A stretch of 64,000 nucleotides of DNA from Diphasiastrum complanatum. Lineage: Eukaryota > Streptophyta > Lycopodiopsida > Lycopodiales > Lycopodiaceae. The notes under the pieces were generated by a model. The model ran no database searches. It was not told the origin of the DNA and saw only the letters and a program-made list of their open reading frames with translations. Below, one piece after another: positions 48,030 to 57,951 of the stretch (the stretch's first letter is position 1; each line of letters begins with the position of its first letter). The position numbers and the translations under genes were made by a program. The stretch is from positions 16,933,745 to 16,997,744 of the forward strand of contig CM055113.1 of the NCBI GenBank assembly GCA_029204225.1, read 5' to 3'.

Positions 48030-49355
48030 TGTGGTCCTATGAAGACTCAATCTTATGGGGGAGCACATTACTTTATGGTGTTTGTGGATGACTATTCTAG
48101 GAAGACATGGATCTATCTTCTGAAGAATAAGGGTGAAGCTTTCAAATATTTCACATGGTTTAAGACACAGGTGGAGAAAGAAACAGATAGACAAATTAAG
48201 ATACTTCGCTTGGACAAAGGGGGAGAGTATCTTTCTACGGAATTTCAGGTGTTTTGCAAGGATCATGGTATAAAGAGACAATTTGCAAATAAGGACACGC
48301 CTCAACAAAATGGAGTTGCGGAAAGAAAGAACCGGTCCATAGTGGAAACTGCGAGGATTATGCTCAAGAGTAAAAATCTTCCAAATATGTTTTGGGGTGA
48401 AGAAGTTAAGACGGCGGTTTATCTTTTGAATCGAAATCCCACAAAGGTTGTAGAGAATCGAACTCCAGAGGAAGCTTACACGGGTCGGAAGCCAAATGTA
48501 AGTCATTTGAGAGTGTTTGGAAGTATTGCTTATTCTCACATACCTAAGGATTCAAGGAGCAAATTGGATTCTAAGGCAACAAAATGTTTATTTCTTGGTT
48601 ATGATAATCAAGAGAAGGGATACAGGTTATATGACTTGGAGGGTAAGAAAATAATCATAAGTAGGGATGTAATCTTTGATGAGGAGGCAACTCATAAAGA
48701 TATAGAGATATATTTTGATAAAGATCAAGATGGTGGAATCTCTATATTATGTGACGAGTTATTACAGGAACCTGAATCGACACATGTATCGCCTATGCCA
48801 ATTCAAGAACCTAAAGTGTCTTTGGTTGAGATAGGAAAGAGGAAGGAGAGGTCAAGTATATGGGATACTTATTCACCTCCTACTTCACCAAGCAGGAAGC
48901 ATCCTACATCAGAAGCTAGAAGATTGCCTAGGTGGTACTATGAAACTATCAAGGATAGTGTTATTATGAAATAGGGAGAGTCCAGTACACATGGAACTAG
49001 GAGATCAGCTAGATCTGAAAAGCAACATGAAGATCAAGATCGACAGGAGGTTCGACAAGAGGATCATCATGAAGATGGGGATGTACATTTTGCATATATG
49101 GCCACAGTATTAGAGACCAAGGATCCATCTACTTTCAGAGAGGCTGAAAAAGAGGATATTTGGAGGCAAGCTATGGATGAGGAGTACGACTCAATCATGA
49201 AGAACAAGACTTGGAGACTTGTTCAGCTACCTACAGGTAAAAAGGCTATTGGATGCAAGTGGGTCTATAGGACTAAGTGCAAATTAGATGGTTCTATAGA
49301 TAAACATAAGGCAAGATTGGTGGCAAAAGGTTTGGGATTGAGGTATGGAGAGTAG
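48030..49355 (+). pseudogene. Copia integrase and RT beginning
   Basis: A single frame starts with CGPMKTQSYGGAHYFMVFVD, the front of the integrase core; the zinc region, protease and gag before it are deleted. RLDKGGEY and NGVAERKN (second and third acidic residues), the Copia connection LRVFGSIAYSHIP and the RT lead-in WRQAMDEEYDSIMKNKTW follow, to KARLVAKGLG, where the frame ends at 49353-49355. One in-frame stop (48972-48974) lies between integrase and RT. The initial Met-containing frame from 47904 is leader sequence fused by the deletion. Confidence 0.85.
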
Positions 49356-50110
49356 CACAAGGACTATTCATTTCTCAATCTAAGTATGCTCATGAAATTC
49401 TTGAAAAGTTCAATATGTCAGAGTGCAAGCCTATTTCTACACCATATGATAGTGGATGTAAGCTTACTAAAGTTGAGGAAGATCAGGGTGTAGATGAGAC
49501 GTTATATAGAAAGCTTGTTGGAAGCTTAATCTATCTAACTACTACAAGACCAGATATTGCTTATGATATGAGTATGGTTAGTCAGTTTATGGCTAAGCCT
49601 AAGCAGATTCATTGGAAAGTTGTTAAGCGAATACTCAGATATATCCAGGGCACTTTGAGATTTGGTATTCTCTATGGTAGACAGGATGATTTGAAGTTAC
49701 AGGGATATGTGGATGCTGATTGGGTTGGAGATGCGGAAGACCGAAGATCTACTACAGGTTATGTTTTTAGTCTTGGTTCTGGTGCTATCTCTTGGAGTTC
49801 AAAGAAGCAACATACTATTGCTTTATCATCTACAGAGGCAGAATATCGAGCTACTACAAGTGCAACATGTAAGCAATATGGTTGCAAAGATTCTACATGA
49901 TCTACATATGGTACAAGATTCACCTACGATACTTCAATGTGACAATCAGAGTTGTATTAAATTGGCGAAAAATCCAGTTTTTCACAGCAGGACAAAGCAT
50001 ATTGAAGTACTTCATCAGAGAGAAAATTCAAAGTAATGAAGTGGAGCTTATCTATTGCCCTACGGAAGAACAAGTTGCAGATATCTTTACCAAAGGTCAT
50101 GGCAAAGAAA
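49356..50110 (+). pseudogene. Copia RT tail and RNase H
   Basis: The frame resumes at GLFISQSKYAHEIL, MSECKPISTPYDSG and LVGSLIYLTTTRPDIAY; the RT palm with its YVDD box is missing between this and the preceding piece. The RNase H motifs GYVDADWVGD, STTGYVFSLG and LSSTEAEYRA are present. Two frameshifts near 49.88-50.0 kb precede DNQSCIKLAKNPVFHSRTKH and the normal end VADIFTKG. Confidence 0.85.
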
Positions 50111-50157
50111 AATTTCAGGAGTTTGGAGAACTTCTAGGAGTAATAGATAACAAAGTA

Positions 50158-50172
50158 AACATTAAGGGGGAG
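50158..50172 (+). other. polypurine tract of the nested Copia
   Basis: AACATTAAGGGGGAG immediately before the 3' LTR. Confidence 0.8.
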
Positions 50173-50627
50173 TGTTAGAAATTAATGTTTATTTGACACC
50201 CCTTAATGATAGTTTGGCCATGCCTGCGTGCTATTTTTAGGGGCCATTACTATTTATAGTAAGTCATATTTTAGGGTCATTACTATTTATAGTAAATTCG
50301 TTTTTTAGTCATGCATGTAGGTGGGTGCACTACTACTAAAATAGGATTTGCTTTTATCACTTAGAAACTCATCTTGGGTGTTTACCCAATATAGGTAGTA
50401 ATTATAGCAATTAGCTTTTTGTCTTTTGCTATTTACTTTAGGCTCATTAGCTTTTATCAATCATTAGTTAAGAAGGCTGCCGCCCCACCACAATTATTCC
50501 ATTCAATTCAATGAGCTAGAGCAATTGCTCAATTCTCCTATGATCTGAATTCCTCTATGCTTGGGTTTTGTGTGAGTGCTAGTAGGACTAGTATCTCCAT
50601 CTAGAATTTGTATCACAAATTCTGACA
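50173..50627 (+). repeat. 3' LTR of the nested Copia (455 bases)
   Basis: Near-identical to the 5' LTR; it lacks about nine bases near 50460 and two single bases elsewhere. Confidence 0.93.
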
Positions 50628-50929
50628 GGGGACAGGTCAGCGATCAGAAAGCTACTGAAAGTTCAGACCTTTGCACTCATTTTTGGGGCTCAAATCAGAG
50701 AAATTCGAGCCAGACAGGTTGCTGATTTTTCGGACAGCAGGTTTACAATTTGCAGTAGAAGAGCTAAGAGGGCTTTTCTTGATATTTTCTTTGCAAGTAC
50801 AGTCCTCAGAAACAGCTAAGTTTTATGTCCCTCCTTTGTAGACCACTTCTCCGGGACCTGATCAACCTTTGACAAGGGGCATAAATGAATTAGAAACGGA
50901 ATCCCTGAGGTTCAGTAAGGGGAAAGAAC

Positions 50930-51507
50930 CAATGGAACGACGAATTGGTTACCAAGGAGCAGTTTCTCCATTTGGTAACAAAAGTGGATGAACTGAAGTT
51001 GGCGTTAGCCAATTTCAAGTCCAGTGTGGACGACTCGTTCGCTGAACTCAAAGGCTTGATTTTGAGTTCCGCGAAAGAAAGTCTTCCCTCCACTTCAGTT
51101 GTCCCCTTCTCCACTTCCGTCAGTTTCGGGTGAGCCTATACGGTCTCACCCCAGTGCCTTTAAAGACTTAAAGCCTCCTACTTTTATTGGGGAAGAGAAA
51201 GATAGAAACGCAGATATTCTACAAACCTTCCTTAGCAAATGGAAGAACATTCATGCTCTTAAACAGGACCCCTGACCATTTGCAAGCTATTGAGGCCAGT
51301 CTTTCCCTAGGGCCCATGGCCTATAAGTGGTGGTTAAATCTCCAGGAGACTGGGCAGACTCCCCGGTCATGGAAAGGCTTTGAAGAGGCCTTCCTAAGAG
51401 AATTTCTACCAAAAAATGAACTTGATAGAGCCTGGGAAGCCTGGGAGAAAACAGTAATGGACAAGTCCCTAATTCGTTTGGGAGTCCGCACATTAGGAGA
51501 GCTTTGA
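50930..51507 (+). pseudogene. Gypsy gag remnant
   Basis: One frame begins near the coiled, charged LVTKVDELKLALANFKSSVD. A later frame has the retrotransposon gag core: AIEASLSLGPMAYKWWLNL, SWKGFEEAFLREFLPKN. Frameshifts separate these, and the gag is fused directly to RNase H by a deletion near 51,500. Confidence 0.75.
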
Positions 51508-51991
51508 TGCTCTCAAAACAGCCTTAGCTACAGCACCAATTTTAAAAGTCGTCGACCCCAATCAGCCATTTGTGGTCGAAACAGATGCTAGCGACTTTGC
51601 AGATGGTGCTGTACTAACTCAGGGTGGACGACCAGTTGCGTTCAAGAGTAAAAAACTCGAGCCAGCTCAGACTAGATACAGTGCCTATGAAGAGGAACTC
51701 TTCTCCATAGTTCATGCCCCCCTTCAGACTTGGAGGCATTATTTGTATGGTGCCAACTTTGAGGTCCTGACAGACCATGAAAGTCTCAGATGCCTTTGCA
51801 ATCAACCTGAGCTTAGAGGTCGGAAAGCTCGTTGGGCAGAGTTGATGCAAGAGTTTGATATGTCTATCAGATATAGACAGGGGAAATTCAATACAGTAGC
51901 AGATGCCCTTAGTAGAATGCCTATGATAAACGAGCTGAGTTTTACTCAGATTCGTAATGAGTTACTCGAGTCCTTGAGAGGGAAGTGCTAG
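51500..51991 (+). pseudogene. Gypsy RNase H domain
   Basis: FDALKTALATAPILKVVDPN leads to FVVETDASDFADGAVLTQGG, YSAYEEELFSIVHA, LTDHESLRCL and FNTVADALSR, the standard Gypsy RNase H order, ending at TAG 51989-51991. The protease and RT catalytic core that should precede it are deleted. Confidence 0.85.
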
Positions 51992-51992
51992 C

Positions 51993-53195
51993 ATGATGCA
52001 TTCTTCTCTACTATCTGGAACTCAGTCCAGAGCAGACAGTTGCAGACTCACGGAACCAGTTCCCGGGGCTGGTGCCAGTTCATCCAAGAATACGGCAGCT
52101 TCCGTTGAGGATGATGATGAGTCCGAGTATACGTCAGATGACGTTGAGGATTCTGAGCCTGTAGTACCCAAGCAAACCCCAGTGGTTGAAGGTCAGTTGA
52201 CTCAAGGATTCAAATTTAGACAGTATTTCATTCAGGATGAGTACTTGCTCTATAGAGATAGAGTATGTGTCCCCAATTCAGAGGATTATAGGCAGCAGGT
52301 CCTATATGAGTGTCATGACAATCCTAGTGCAAGGCACCCAGGCATTCAGAAGACCTATGAGCTTCTTCGTAGGCGATTTTTCTGGCCCAGTATGAAAAAG
52401 GACGTCCAGCAATATGTAACCAGTTGCCAGAAATGTCAAGTAAATAAAGCAGAGCGTTTAAAGGCAGGAGGGTTGTTACAGCCCTTAGATATACTAGCTG
52501 GTAAATGGGAGAGTATCTCCATGGATTTTATAGTACGCCTGCCTAAAACTCAAAAGGGTAATGACACTATATGGGTCACAGTTGACCGTCTGACCAAAAT
52601 GGCTCATTTTATTCCGACCAAGACAACCATTAGAGCTCCAGAGTTAGCGAGGTTGTTTGTAGACGGGCTATTTAAATTGTACGGTCTACCTTCCGGCATA
52701 GTCAGCGACCGGGACAGTAAGTTTAATGGAAATTTTTGGAGGGCAGTATTCCATCATCTCCATACTAAACTTAATATGAGTACCATCGACCATCCACAGA
52801 CGGACGGTCAAACAGAGAGGGTAAATCAGGTGCTGGAGGATATGCTTCGCGCATACGTCATACGTCAGCAAGAAGCAGACTAATTGGGAGGAGTATTTCT
52901 CGATATTAGAGTTTGCTTATAACAGTACCAAACATTCAGCTACGGGATACAGCCCATTTATGCTGGTGTACGGTTTTTAGCCACGCTCACCCACATCTGT
53001 AGGGTTTAAACAAGAAAAAGTTGAAGCAGCCAGAAACTTTTTAGAAGACCTAAACCAGATGATAGAACAAGCTAAGCGTAGCATTAGGCAGTCCCAGGAT
53101 CGAGCCAGGCATTATGCAGATCCACACAGACGGGAGGTGCAGTTCTCCGTTGGTGAGAAAGCCTACTTGAGAGTCCCAGTTGACTCTAAAACTTA
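51993..53195 (+). pseudogene. Gypsy integrase, frameshifted
   Basis: ARHPGIQKTYELLRRRFFWP with CQKCQ forms the zinc region. The core has SMDFIVRLP, VSDRDSKF and QTDGQTERVNQ, so all three acidic residues are visible. A frameshift near 52880 and a stop at 52978-52980 interrupt the C-terminal half (YNSTKHSATGYSPFML, then EKAYLRVPVD). No chromodomain is seen before the sequence ends at about 53195. Confidence 0.85.
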
Positions 53196-54382
53196 CACAG
53201 TAATAATGCTCTTAATTAGAGCTTTCATCTAATACCCATATTGCCCAAAAAAAATCAAAAAAAAAAAACACGATTCTGAACGTTTCTAGGAAAATTCCGA
53301 AACGCGATACTATGAACACAATAGAATAGAGCACCAAATTGCAAATTGAAAATCAATTTCCAGCTAAGATATCAACTGCACAAACTACTTTTCAGGCCCT
53401 CCTACCAAGGAATATTGCCTCATAGCTCCCCCTTGAAGAGGCTCTCAATACCTATGATAATCAACTATCAAAATGAGAGGAAATTATGTCTACTTATACT
53501 TTTTCAATCGCCTTTGGATTAGGGCAAAGATCCACTTCCCAGCAGGGGCCCTACCGAAAGGTCTTGGCCATGCTTGTGCATGGTCTCTTCCAAATGATTC
53601 ATAGTGACTACTTAATCTAATCAATTGCATACTTCAGAGGTTTAAAGAAATGATACTGTTCCATAAGGTTCCATGCATCAGAGAATGATACTATAAGCAC
53701 TAATTACTATGTTATAGGAATAAGCACTAATTACTATGGCATAACCAACTATAGCTATAGGAATAAGCTGCAAGCTAATCTTCATCTTCCTTGTGCATCG
53801 TCCTTTTAAGTCAAATATCAATATCCTCCTCTTTATGCACCTTAGGACCACTAATATATCTCCAAAAAAACTTCTTCATCACATTCTAACTTCTCTGCTA
53901 CCACCTCCTCGATCAACTTCACAAACATTTCCTCCTTAACCTTCAGCAGCAGAATATGTCATGCAAATAAGCATTTCATTCTTGCTTGTTTTCCCTGAAC
54001 TTATCTTTTCATGTGTACTTTACACTGAAGAAAAACTGGAGAAAGGCTGCAAACACTTGAATCACTTTCTCAAGAATTGGAAGTGTGTTTCATATATTTC
54101 AGGTTCTAAATTTCAAATATTTGATTGCTACCTTGACTCACAGTCCAGTAGTTGGAAAAGCTGGCCAGGCCAAACAACAAACAAAAAAGACAAGAACTTG
54201 TTCAACACTTCATATAAATTTCAAAGCACGCAAGAGCAGAAAATGTCAATCTATATTATGAAATAAAGAAGGTGAGCACCTACTTTTGAAGCTTCAGAGA
54301 CTGTCGTAATATTTTCAAGGTACAAAGAGTACGGCAGTGATCTGGTCCATTTGTTTGCACCATCCAGAGGCTGCTATACAAT
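53196..54382. other. non-coding stretch between the Gypsy element and the AP-3 gene
   Basis: Begins with a short dispersed repeat (about 53240-53320: A tracts, GATTCTGAACGTTTCTAGG, GAAACGCGATACTATG). The rest probably includes the 3' UTR of the AP-3 gene; no clear AATAAA was seen. A 101-codon plus-strand frame at 53.96-54.27 kb has no recognisable domain. Confidence 0.5.
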
Positions 54383-57319
54383 CTACAAAAGGAAGTCTGG
54401 AATTATGGCTACTTCTGGTTGGATGTTCAGTGGGCTACGTGCCCTTTGACGACTGTACCTCATGCCTTCCCTGTTTTCCCTGGTTAATTGAGCGTGATTC
54501 TTACTATGCTTAGAATGACGACGACTACTAGCATCAGATCTTTTCTCTGCTTTTCCTATCTGTGGAGAATTGACGTCATCTTCAATGGCATCCCTTGACA
54601 TTATGGTTTCATCCAAAGCTTGCACAACATCTCCGTGCTCATTTCGTTCATGTTTCTTGCTCTTGGCAGATCGATGACTACGTCTGTGATGTTTTGAAGT
54701 TGAAGCCCTTGCATCTCGTCTATTCGATGTGGCCCAACTTTTAGTCTTGTTTTCCATCAAAACTTCCCTTATGGTAGTCGAAAGTATGTCAACCTTAAGA
54801 CCTTTTCTAGATTTTGAAGGATGGTCAAAAGGTTCTTGCTCATCTTCCAGCCTAATCACCACAGGCCTCGCCTTTGCCTGTGGTGGCTTGGATCCTTGAG
54901 GCTTGGGCTCTGCTAACATCAATGAATCAGCCAGCCTGTCGGATAACATGGGAGCATCCTCTTGCAAAGGTTGAGACAAATCGTTACTATCTCCAAAGTA
55001 TGCCTGATTTGGCAAATAAAATGTAACATGCTTCTCCCGATGCAGAGCTAAAAGAGAAGAAGTTTCACCAGAAATTGAGCCATCCCTGCTCTTTTTCAAA
55101 AAGAAGCGACCATCTTCCCAGTCCTTTTCTGTGCCAGGGTCATCATCCACATATGAAGGATGCCCTAACTCATCCAGACTTGAAACCAAATCAAGCCCTT
55201 TGGGAACTGTTACTTTGCTTTGAGCAAGAAGCGACACAGGACCCGGCTCTACAGAAAAAATACTCTGTATACCTGCAAGAACATTGGCAGCAGTGGAGCT
55301 GTGTTGTTCCATAGTATGGATGTCCATTGGCTCATGCAACTTGTCATTACGAACTCCCAAAATTTCTTGAACTTTCTTAAGAAGTCCAAGAAGATTGCTA
55401 GCTCTCTCTTGCACTTCCATCTCCACACTATTTAACAGAGGACTCACATTCACTCGAATAAGCTCCATCATCTCTAGGATCAAGCGACTGGAAATGCGGG
55501 TTGCAAGATGCACATTTGATTCTGCACATGTTCCTTCTTTGTCTTCAACCATAGGCTTTTTATGTTGCCTGTTGTCAATCCTCTCTTCTGAATTAGGGTT
55601 AAGATCATGAAAAACAGGAGAGGAGATCCCAGCACTTCCCGAGAGATTCTCCTCTTGATCTTTCACGCCTTCTCTCGAATTCTTTTCAAATTCCTCCTCA
55701 ACAACGGCAGTCCCGCCTTGATCGCCAGTTGATACAAAACCACGAACCCAAGTGTGAGTGGAAAATACGAAAATTTTCAACACAGACTGAAGGTAAACGG
55801 CATGGACTGATGCGGGTAACAATTTAGTTCTAGGTTGAAGAAGAGCCTCGATAAGTTGAAAAGGATCGTGTGCGACCTCTGCAAACTCCCCAACAACCCA
55901 AGCTGCGGCAGATAATGCCTTGTGAAGATGCGCATGATCCAAAAGTGCCGGATCCATCAAAAGCTCTCGACAAACTTTTAGCAAATCTCCCCTCACAGAT
56001 TTAACCCTCAATCCAATGTCAACGAGCTGTCTTTCCACCTCTGCCTCATGTTCACAATTGGGTAGTCGTGCAATAGCCCCTAGCACTTGCACATACCACG
56101 TAAAATCTGTGATTAGATCATATATGCCCTTGCTACACGTCGAAAGTATTGCAGAGATAAGCTCATTGCAAAACACTGGCTCAGAGGAGCGTGCGTACTG
56201 CAACAGTATCTCCACAGTTTCTATTACATTGTCTTCAGAAACCATCCCTGTGATAAGGCGGAGAGACTCTACCTGAATGCTAGGATCGGCATCCTTCAAG
56301 CACCTCACAATAAGCAATTTATTTTCTGTTAACGCCCAAGGATGAGATGACATAAGAGGTGAAAGTGATTGCAATCCCAGGTACCTAAGATTAGGATCCT
56401 CCTCTGCCATGAACTCTTTTAATTTCTCCACTGCCAATTCCACAGCACCAGCGTGTTCTGACAAGCCAAGTGTCACAGTTCTGATGCATTCAAAAACAAG
56501 GGACTTAGCTCCCGTCTTCCTCATCTGCTCACATATAGGTTCCGCAATCTTCCGAGCAAGCCGAGGCTCTACAGGGCATAATACACCAAAGATCTTCACG
56601 AGCTTGATAGACAGCCAATTGTTGGATGAGTTTGCCAAGAGCCTATAAAATTCGGGCGCCAAAGGAAGGTAGGGCTTTGGATCAGAAATGGCTAGTTCAC
56701 ATAGAACAGTCACGGCTGCACCTACAACTTGCGTGTCCGAATCTTCCAATTTTTCAACCAGCCTTTTGAATGCGATCCTGATTGCATCAGGGTATTTTGA
56801 AAATACCTTCAACAGCACCAGAGTAGCCTTTTTTCTTACATACAAACGGCTGCTTGTCAGCATTGTGAAGACTTCAGGGGTCAGATCTCTGGCAAGATCT
56901 GGGGTAGCGATCCTGGACAAGCAATCAAGTGCAAGGCCTGCCTCATACTCGTTCTTGCTTCCCAGATCCTTTCTCAGCAGATTTGTGATCAGTAGAAGGA
57001 CCTCTGTGCCTTCATGGAAGCTCTGAGAAGCGGCAAGATAACCTATCTTTTTAAAACAAAACTTGGAGCTGCTCATCACCTCTACCACATGGAAAGCGGC
57101 CCAGGATATGTCCAAACCCTGCAGCATGTGAAGATAGGTCAATTTCTGTACAGCCACGGCCTTTGTGTGCAGATCCGTGGATTTGATTTCTTTGCGAGTC
57201 TCTTCCAAGGCCTTTGCAACATAGCGCGCTTCTCCAATCACCTGAACACGAAGTCCCTTCACTAAATCATCCAGACTTCTCTGGAAAAACGACTCCATTA
57301 CAGAAGAGCCCATCTTCAC
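54383..57319 (-). CDS. AP3D: AP-3 complex subunit delta (delta-adaptin), intact and intronless
   Basis: A single 978-codon frame. Residues about 8-560 form the adaptin N-terminal alpha-solenoid: SFFQRSLDDLVKGLR, ISWAAFHVVEVMSSSKF, NEYEAGLALDCLSRI, EFYRLLANSSNNWLSIKLVK and SAAAWVVGEF match the plant delta-adaptin layout. After about 560 a low-complexity acidic and then Lys/Arg/Ser/His-rich tail follows, ending in AIIPDFLL, the conserved C-terminus of plant AP3D. There is no ear domain, as in other plant members. AP-3 sorts membrane cargo from Golgi/endosome to vacuole. It is longer than the roughly 870 residues I recall for Arabidopsis, mainly in the tail. The first Met (57319) is used; the third codon is also Met and equally possible. 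Upstream and downstream neighbours are transposon debris, so there is no operon-like context. Confidence 0.95.
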   Translation of the reverse strand: MKMGSSVMESFFQRSLDDLVKGLRVQVIGEARYVAKALEETRKEIKSTDLHTKAVAVQKLTYLHMLQGLDISWAAFHVVEVMSSSKFCFKKIGYLAASQSFHEGTEVLLLITNLLRKDLGSKNEYEAGLALDCLSRIATPDLARDLTPEVFTMLTSSRLYVRKKATLVLLKVFSKYPDAIRIAFKRLVEKLEDSDTQVVGAAVTVLCELAISDPKPYLPLAPEFYRLLANSSNNWLSIKLVKIFGVLCPVEPRLARKIAEPICEQMRKTGAKSLVFECIRTVTLGLSEHAGAVELAVEKLKEFMAEEDPNLRYLGLQSLSPLMSSHPWALTENKLLIVRCLKDADPSIQVESLRLITGMVSEDNVIETVEILLQYARSSEPVFCNELISAILSTCSKGIYDLITDFTWYVQVLGAIARLPNCEHEAEVERQLVDIGLRVKSVRGDLLKVCRELLMDPALLDHAHLHKALSAAAWVVGEFAEVAHDPFQLIEALLQPRTKLLPASVHAVYLQSVLKIFVFSTHTWVRGFVSTGDQGGTAVVEEEFEKNSREGVKDQEENLSGSAGISSPVFHDLNPNSEERIDNRQHKKPMVEDKEGTCAESNVHLATRISSRLILEMMELIRVNVSPLLNSVEMEVQERASNLLGLLKKVQEILGVRNDKLHEPMDIHTMEQHSSTAANVLAGIQSIFSVEPGPVSLLAQSKVTVPKGLDLVSSLDELGHPSYVDDDPGTEKDWEDGRFFLKKSRDGSISGETSSLLALHREKHVTFYLPNQAYFGDSNDLSQPLQEDAPMLSDRLADSLMLAEPKPQGSKPPQAKARPVVIRLEDEQEPFDHPSKSRKGLKVDILSTTIREVLMENKTKSWATSNRRDARASTSKHHRRSHRSAKSKKHERNEHGDVVQALDETIMSRDAIEDDVNSPQIGKAEKRSDASSRRHSKHSKNHAQLTRENREGMRYSRQRARSPLNIQPEVAIIPDFLL

Positions 57320-57557
57320 GCAGCAGCCAGGAACGACAATTCCCCTTCTATCTTCTCACAGAGTGCTCAATACCAGTCTTGATTATAATCAGCTGTATTG
57401 CCACATAATAGTATCGCATACGCTCATTGTATGGATCGTATGTTCAATGTTTCTTCTTCTGACTCGCAAATCTACCTCAATTCCATAACATTTCATATTT
57501 CTGCAGGCAGATAGATGATTCATCATTCATTCATTCAGATAAAGATATTCATTCATT

Positions 57558-57611
57558 CCGATAGAGATGAAGATGGAGATGGAGATCGAAATGGAAATGG
57601 AAATGGAGATT
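57558..57611. repeat. GGAGAT/GGAAAT hexamer run
   Basis: About eight imperfect hexamers in a row upstream of AP3D. Confidence 0.85.
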
Positions 57612-57883
57612 TTGTTGTTGTTCCTCCTACTGATAACGTTAGATATATAGCCAGCCCAGTCCTAAATGCCCTAATAAAGAAGATTGAAAGCATAGTACTT
57701 ACAAGCATAACCCATAGGCTTCTTGGTAACACCCTTATTAGACACCTCAAGATGGAAAAATCCATATATTGGAACTAGTATCATAAGCCCCGTGTTAAAT
57801 AACTTGATGCCCAATTTACTGTTTTGATAATTTTTTATAGTGACTTTGATTTGTGATTTGGTGAGGGAGCCATGAAATGAGTT

Positions 57884-57951
57884 ATTTTGTTGTTGCATTT
57901 GTTGCAAGTCCACACGCATTTTGTTGTTGCATTTGTTGCAAGTCCACACGC
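57884..57951. repeat. perfect 34-base tandem duplication
   Basis: Bases 57884-57917 and 57918-57951 are identical by eye. Confidence 0.92.

Larger units (their letters stand above)
47290..50627 (+). mobile_element. nested Copia element, full LTRs, internally deleted (3,338 bases)
   Basis: LTRs 47290-47755 and 50173-50627 are flanked by GGGGA on both sides. Primer-binding site and polypurine tract are intact. The interior holds only integrase, the beginning of RT and the RT tail/RNase H; gag, protease and the RT catalytic core are missing. It therefore cannot move alone, yet the LTRs are nearly identical, so it inserted fairly recently, perhaps with proteins supplied by a complete relative. 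Confidence 0.92.
46832..53195 (+). mobile_element. Gypsy element, internally deleted, hosting a nested Copia insertion
   Basis: Leader 46832-47289 continues at 50633 after the Copia insertion. Gag pieces follow (50.93-51.50 kb), then RNase H (51.50-51.99 kb) and integrase (52.0-53.19 kb). Protease and most of RT are missing, and no 3' LTR is found; the sequence changes character near 53195. The element is inactive. Confidence 0.8.

Noticed and set aside
53961-54266. 101-codon plus-strand frame beside AP3D
   Set aside because: Biased composition and no domain; it lies opposite the likely AP3D 3' UTR.
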